6,820 bases of DNA from assembly GCA_034409055.1 (NCBI GenBank), contig DAOUMU010000426.1, positions 1 to 6,820 of the forward strand, read 5' to 3'. The notes under the pieces are model-generated. The model worked only from the letters and a program-made list of their open reading frames with translations, ran no database searches and was not told the origin of the DNA. The stretch is from DAOUMU01 sp034409055. GTDB lineage: Bacteria > Chloroflexota > Anaerolineae > 4572-78 > J111. Below, piece by piece: positions 4,362 through 6,820 of this stretch (position 1 is its first letter; each line of letters starts with the position of its first letter). The position numbers and the translations under genes were made by a program.

Positions 4362-6820
4362 ATGCTTCTTATGGGAACGATCAAACGTATTACCCTGATT
4401 TTTGCGGTCTGTTGTCTGCTGCAACCGTGGCTTATCCTGCGGGGGCTACCCGCCACGACTCCCCCGGCTTATGCTCAAGAGCCGGACCGGGTCGCCGAAA
4501 TCATCAGCCGCATGTCAGTAGAAGAAAAAGTGGGCCAACTCTTTGTTGTGCCCTTCGTCGGTCCAGAGGCCAACCCGGGCTCCGATATCTGGCAACTGAT
4601 CACGGAATACAAGGTCGGCGGCGTGATTCTGTTGGCCGCCAACAGCAACTTCAATAACGATGCTTCCGCGCCACGCCAGATTGCCGAACTGGTTAATACC
4701 CTCAAGACCACCGCCTTCCGCACCACCGGTCTGCCCCTCTTTGTGGCCATTGACCACGAGGGCGATGGTTACCCCTACACCCGTATTACCAACGGGGTGA
4801 CCCCCATTCCCAGCCAGATGGCCATTGGTGCTACCTGGGACACAGGGAACGCCGAAGCTGTTGGCCGGATTGTGGGCGAGGAACTGTCGGCCATGGGCAT
4901 CAACCTGTTGTTTGGCCCCAGCCTGGATGTTCTGAACGACCCACGCCCCACCGGTCGGGGTGACATCGGCACCCGGGTCTTTGGCGGCGATCCGTACTGG
5001 GTCGGCCAGATGGGCCGGGCTTACATCCGGGGGGTTCACCTCGGCAGTAATGGCCGTATGGCCACGGTGGCCAAACATTTTCCCGGTCACGGCGGCAGCG
5101 ACCGCCTGCCCGATAATGAAGTGGCCACCGTAGACAAGTCGCTACAAGAACTGCGCCGGATCGAGCTGCCCCCCTTTTTCCACGTCACCGCCAACCTGCC
5201 CGATGACTCCTTTGGCCAGACGGACGCCCTGATGTCCAGCCATATCCGTTACCGGGGATTTCAAGGCGACATTCGCCAATTCACCGTGCCCATCAGCTTC
5301 GACGCCGACGGTATGGAAACCCTGATCACCCTGCCGGAAATTACACCCTGGCACGAGCAGGGTGGCCTGATCATCAGTGACGCCCTGGGGGTGCCGGCCG
5401 TGCGCAAACATTTTGACCCCACCTTGCAAAGCTTCCCCCATCGTCGGATTGCCAAAGAGGCATTTTTAGCCGGTAATGACCTGTTGAGCCTGGTCCAATT
5501 CGACTTGAAATCGATCTGGAGCGATCAATTTGCCAACATCAAAGACACGATCTTCTTCTTTCGCACCGAATATGTTAACAATCCCACCTTTGCCAAACAG
5601 GTCGATGCCGCCGTGGCCCGTATTTTGCAGTTGAAGCTAAAACTCTATCCTGAACTTAACCTCGATGCCCTCAACAACGACCCGACTCACGCCCTGGAGG
5701 TCGCCGACCAACCCCGGCCCATCATCAACGACATCGCCCGGCAAAGCCTGACTCTCCTCTACCCTTCACCCGAAGAGTTACGCCAGCGCATTCCCCAACC
5801 ACCCCGTCCTGATGAGACCATCCTGGTCATCACCGATACCCGGCTGGCCCGGGAGTGTTATACGGATAATTGCCAGCCTGCTGAGTTGTTCCTATCCCGT
5901 ACCGCTATCCAAGAAACAATTTTGCGCCTCTACGGGCCGGGCGCTACCGGTCAAATTCAGCCGGAACGCATTAGTTCCATTACTTTTTCAGAATTAAAAC
6001 TGGCCCTGGGGGGAGCAATCGCCCCCCCGGTTGAACCTTCATCAGAAGAAACCGAAGCCAATCCGGAAATTCAACTGACCGCCGAGGAGGTCCGTCAACA
6101 CATTCAAGCCGCCGACTGGTTGATTTTTGTCACGCTCGATTTGAACCTCAGCCGCTTTAGCGACTCCGATGCGCTCAGGCTCTTCTTGAGCCAGGAAAGT
6201 GGCACCCTGCGCGATAAAATCGCCATTGTGCTGGCCTTCAACGCGCCTTACTACCTGGATACAACCGAGATCACGAAACTGACCGCCTACTACGGCGTCT
6301 ACAGTAAAACTACGCCCCACATCGAAGCGGCCATCCGGGCTCTTTTTGGCGAAGCCAGTTTGCCGGGGACCTCCCCCGTTTCCGTCGAAGGCATTGGCTA
6401 TGAACTGGTGGACGTGCTGGCTCCCAATCCTGCCCAGGAACTATTGCTTGAACCCGTAGAGATTCTGCCGGCCAGTGGAGTCCCACCTGTTTCGGTACAG
6501 GTGCGGGTCGGGCCGGTCATCGACGGTAATGGCCACATTGTGCCGGACGGGACACCGGTCGAGGTGAAGGCCAGGCTGGGCGAACGCCAGGTCGTTTCTG
6601 AACTGGTGGACACGCAGGCCGGTCTGGCCGAAGCGACGCTCACCCTGACCGAACCCGGTGAAGTAGAGATTTTTGCCGTGGCCGGGCAAAGCGCAACTTC
6701 TGAAAGTTTCCGCGTATCGGTTTTAGCGCCCCCCACGCCTACGCCCACGACACTCCCCAGCTTGCCTGCCTCGACTCCAACCGAAACACCGACCAACGTG
6801 CCCACCCCTACACCTACCAC
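4362..6820 (+). CDS. Exported glycoside hydrolase family 3 protein, 3' end outside the window
   Basis: The frame is open from ATG 4362 to the last base, giving 819 visible codons without a stop. Residues 1-38 form a Sec signal peptide: basic IKR, a hydrophobic core, and cleavage expected after TTPPAYA before QEPD. The GH3 barrel spans about 41-440: IISRMSVEEKVGQLFVVPF (47-65), AIDHEGD with D131, KHFPGHGGSD (238-247) and IISDALG (337-343) with D340 as the likely catalytic nucleophile. The GH3 C-terminal alpha/beta sandwich covers about 452-685 and ends GTSPVSVEGIGYEL (669-682). An Ig-like domain follows at about 705-787 (VIDGNGHIVPDGTPVEV), then a Pro/Thr linker from 789. Such enzymes release terminal beta-linked sugars (beta-glucosidase or beta-N-acetylhexosaminidase); which one is not decidable here. 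A cell-surface location is inferred, and the missing end probably holds an anchor. ATG 4371 is an alternative start; neither has a good Shine-Dalgarno sequence. Confidence 0.93.
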   Translation, partial: MLLMGTIKRITLIFAVCCLLQPWLILRGLPATTPPAYAQEPDRVAEIISRMSVEEKVGQLFVVPFVGPEANPGSDIWQLITEYKVGGVILLAANSNFNNDASAPRQIAELVNTLKTTAFRTTGLPLFVAIDHEGDGYPYTRITNGVTPIPSQMAIGATWDTGNAEAVGRIVGEELSAMGINLLFGPSLDVLNDPRPTGRGDIGTRVFGGDPYWVGQMGRAYIRGVHLGSNGRMATVAKHFPGHGGSDRLPDNEVATVDKSLQELRRIELPPFFHVTANLPDDSFGQTDALMSSHIRYRGFQGDIRQFTVPISFDADGMETLITLPEITPWHEQGGLIISDALGVPAVRKHFDPTLQSFPHRRIAKEAFLAGNDLLSLVQFDLKSIWSDQFANIKDTIFFFRTEYVNNPTFAKQVDAAVARILQLKLKLYPELNLDALNNDPTHALEVADQPRPIINDIARQSLTLLYPSPEELRQRIPQPPRPDETILVITDTRLARECYTDNCQPAELFLSRTAIQETILRLYGPGATGQIQPERISSITFSELKLALGGAIAPPVEPSSEETEANPEIQLTAEEVRQHIQAADWLIFVTLDLNLSRFSDSDALRLFLSQESGTLRDKIAIVLAFNAPYYLDTTEITKLTAYYGVYSKTTPHIEAAIRALFGEASLPGTSPVSVEGIGYELVDVLAPNPAQELLLEPVEILPASGVPPVSVQVRVGPVIDGNGHIVPDGTPVEVKARLGERQVVSELVDTQAGLAEATLTLTEPGEVEIFAVAGQSATSESFRVSVLAPPTPTPTTLPSLPASTPTETPTNVPTPTPT
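6726..6820 (+). other. Pro/Thr-rich linker coding region
   Basis: The last 31 visible codons of the GH3 gene encode APPTPTPTTLPSLPAS and further PT-type repeats. Linkers of this type usually join extracellular enzyme domains to a wall- or membrane-binding end, which would lie to the right of the window. The low-complexity CCCACGCCTACG-type DNA also produces a spurious Val/Gly-rich frame on the opposite strand. Confidence 0.85.

Noticed and set aside
4515..5441. Minus-strand open frames of up to 191 codons inside the GH3 gene
   Set aside because: The plus strand carries all GH3 motifs continuously. The antisense frames result from GC-rich codon use and have no recognisable domains or ribosome sites.
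6398..6820. Minus-strand frame with a Val/Gly-rich repeat N-terminus
   Set aside because: It is the antisense reading of the Pro/Thr linker and Ig-like domain of the GH3 gene; PTPT read backward gives the GVGVG pattern.
1..6820. CRISPR array, attachment site, phage genes or origin
   Set aside because: No regularly spaced direct repeats, integrase, phage structural genes or DnaA-box clusters were seen.

Overview
The window looks like chromosomal DNA of a free-living Chloroflexota (Anaerolineae-like) bacterium. The evidence is indirect. The secreted protein at 2190-3797 carries the segment IYLPVILDNYP just after its membrane segment, a motif I associate with Chloroflexota surface proteins. The glycoside hydrolase from 4362 ends in an Ig-like domain followed by a Pro/Thr linker, which is also common there. 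No rRNA, tRNA or other phylogenetic marker is present. GC content is moderate to high except for a clearly AT-rich block at about 900-2190.

Layout from left to right. 1-677 (minus strand) is a collapsed locus: the start of a SNF2/DEAH helicase that lacks its Walker A region, joined out of frame to what looks like the last part of a DUF499-type ATPase. In intact genomes these two families often flank a DNA methyltransferase in defence-type loci. 718-871 is a small non-coding element with perfect 16-base terminal inverted repeats flanked by TA. It contains two abutting REP-like hairpins, so a single strand could fold into a tightly stacked three-way junction. It sits just beyond a Rho-independent terminator (873-900) serving the AT-rich rmuC-type gene at 976-1848 (minus). 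1849-2189 is an AT-rich divergent intergenic region with candidate promoters for both directions.

The right-hand part reads rightward. 2190-3797 encodes a membrane-anchored or secreted protein whose extracytoplasmic part resembles an alpha/alpha-toroid (six-hairpin) glycosidase. 3798-4057 holds a candidate promoter and a REP-like palindrome related to the hairpins at 737-840. 4058-4249 is a short hydrophobic ORF that may be the remnant of a surface-protein N-terminus. From 4362 to the end of the window runs a long ORF, still open at base 6820, for an exported family 3 glycoside hydrolase.

The two hydrolase-like proteins probably both act outside the cytoplasmic membrane on carbohydrate, but nothing shows that they share an operon: each has its own upstream region. 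I see no convincing new system. The most noteworthy items are the nested-hairpin element, the deleted helicase locus and the unassigned toroid protein.
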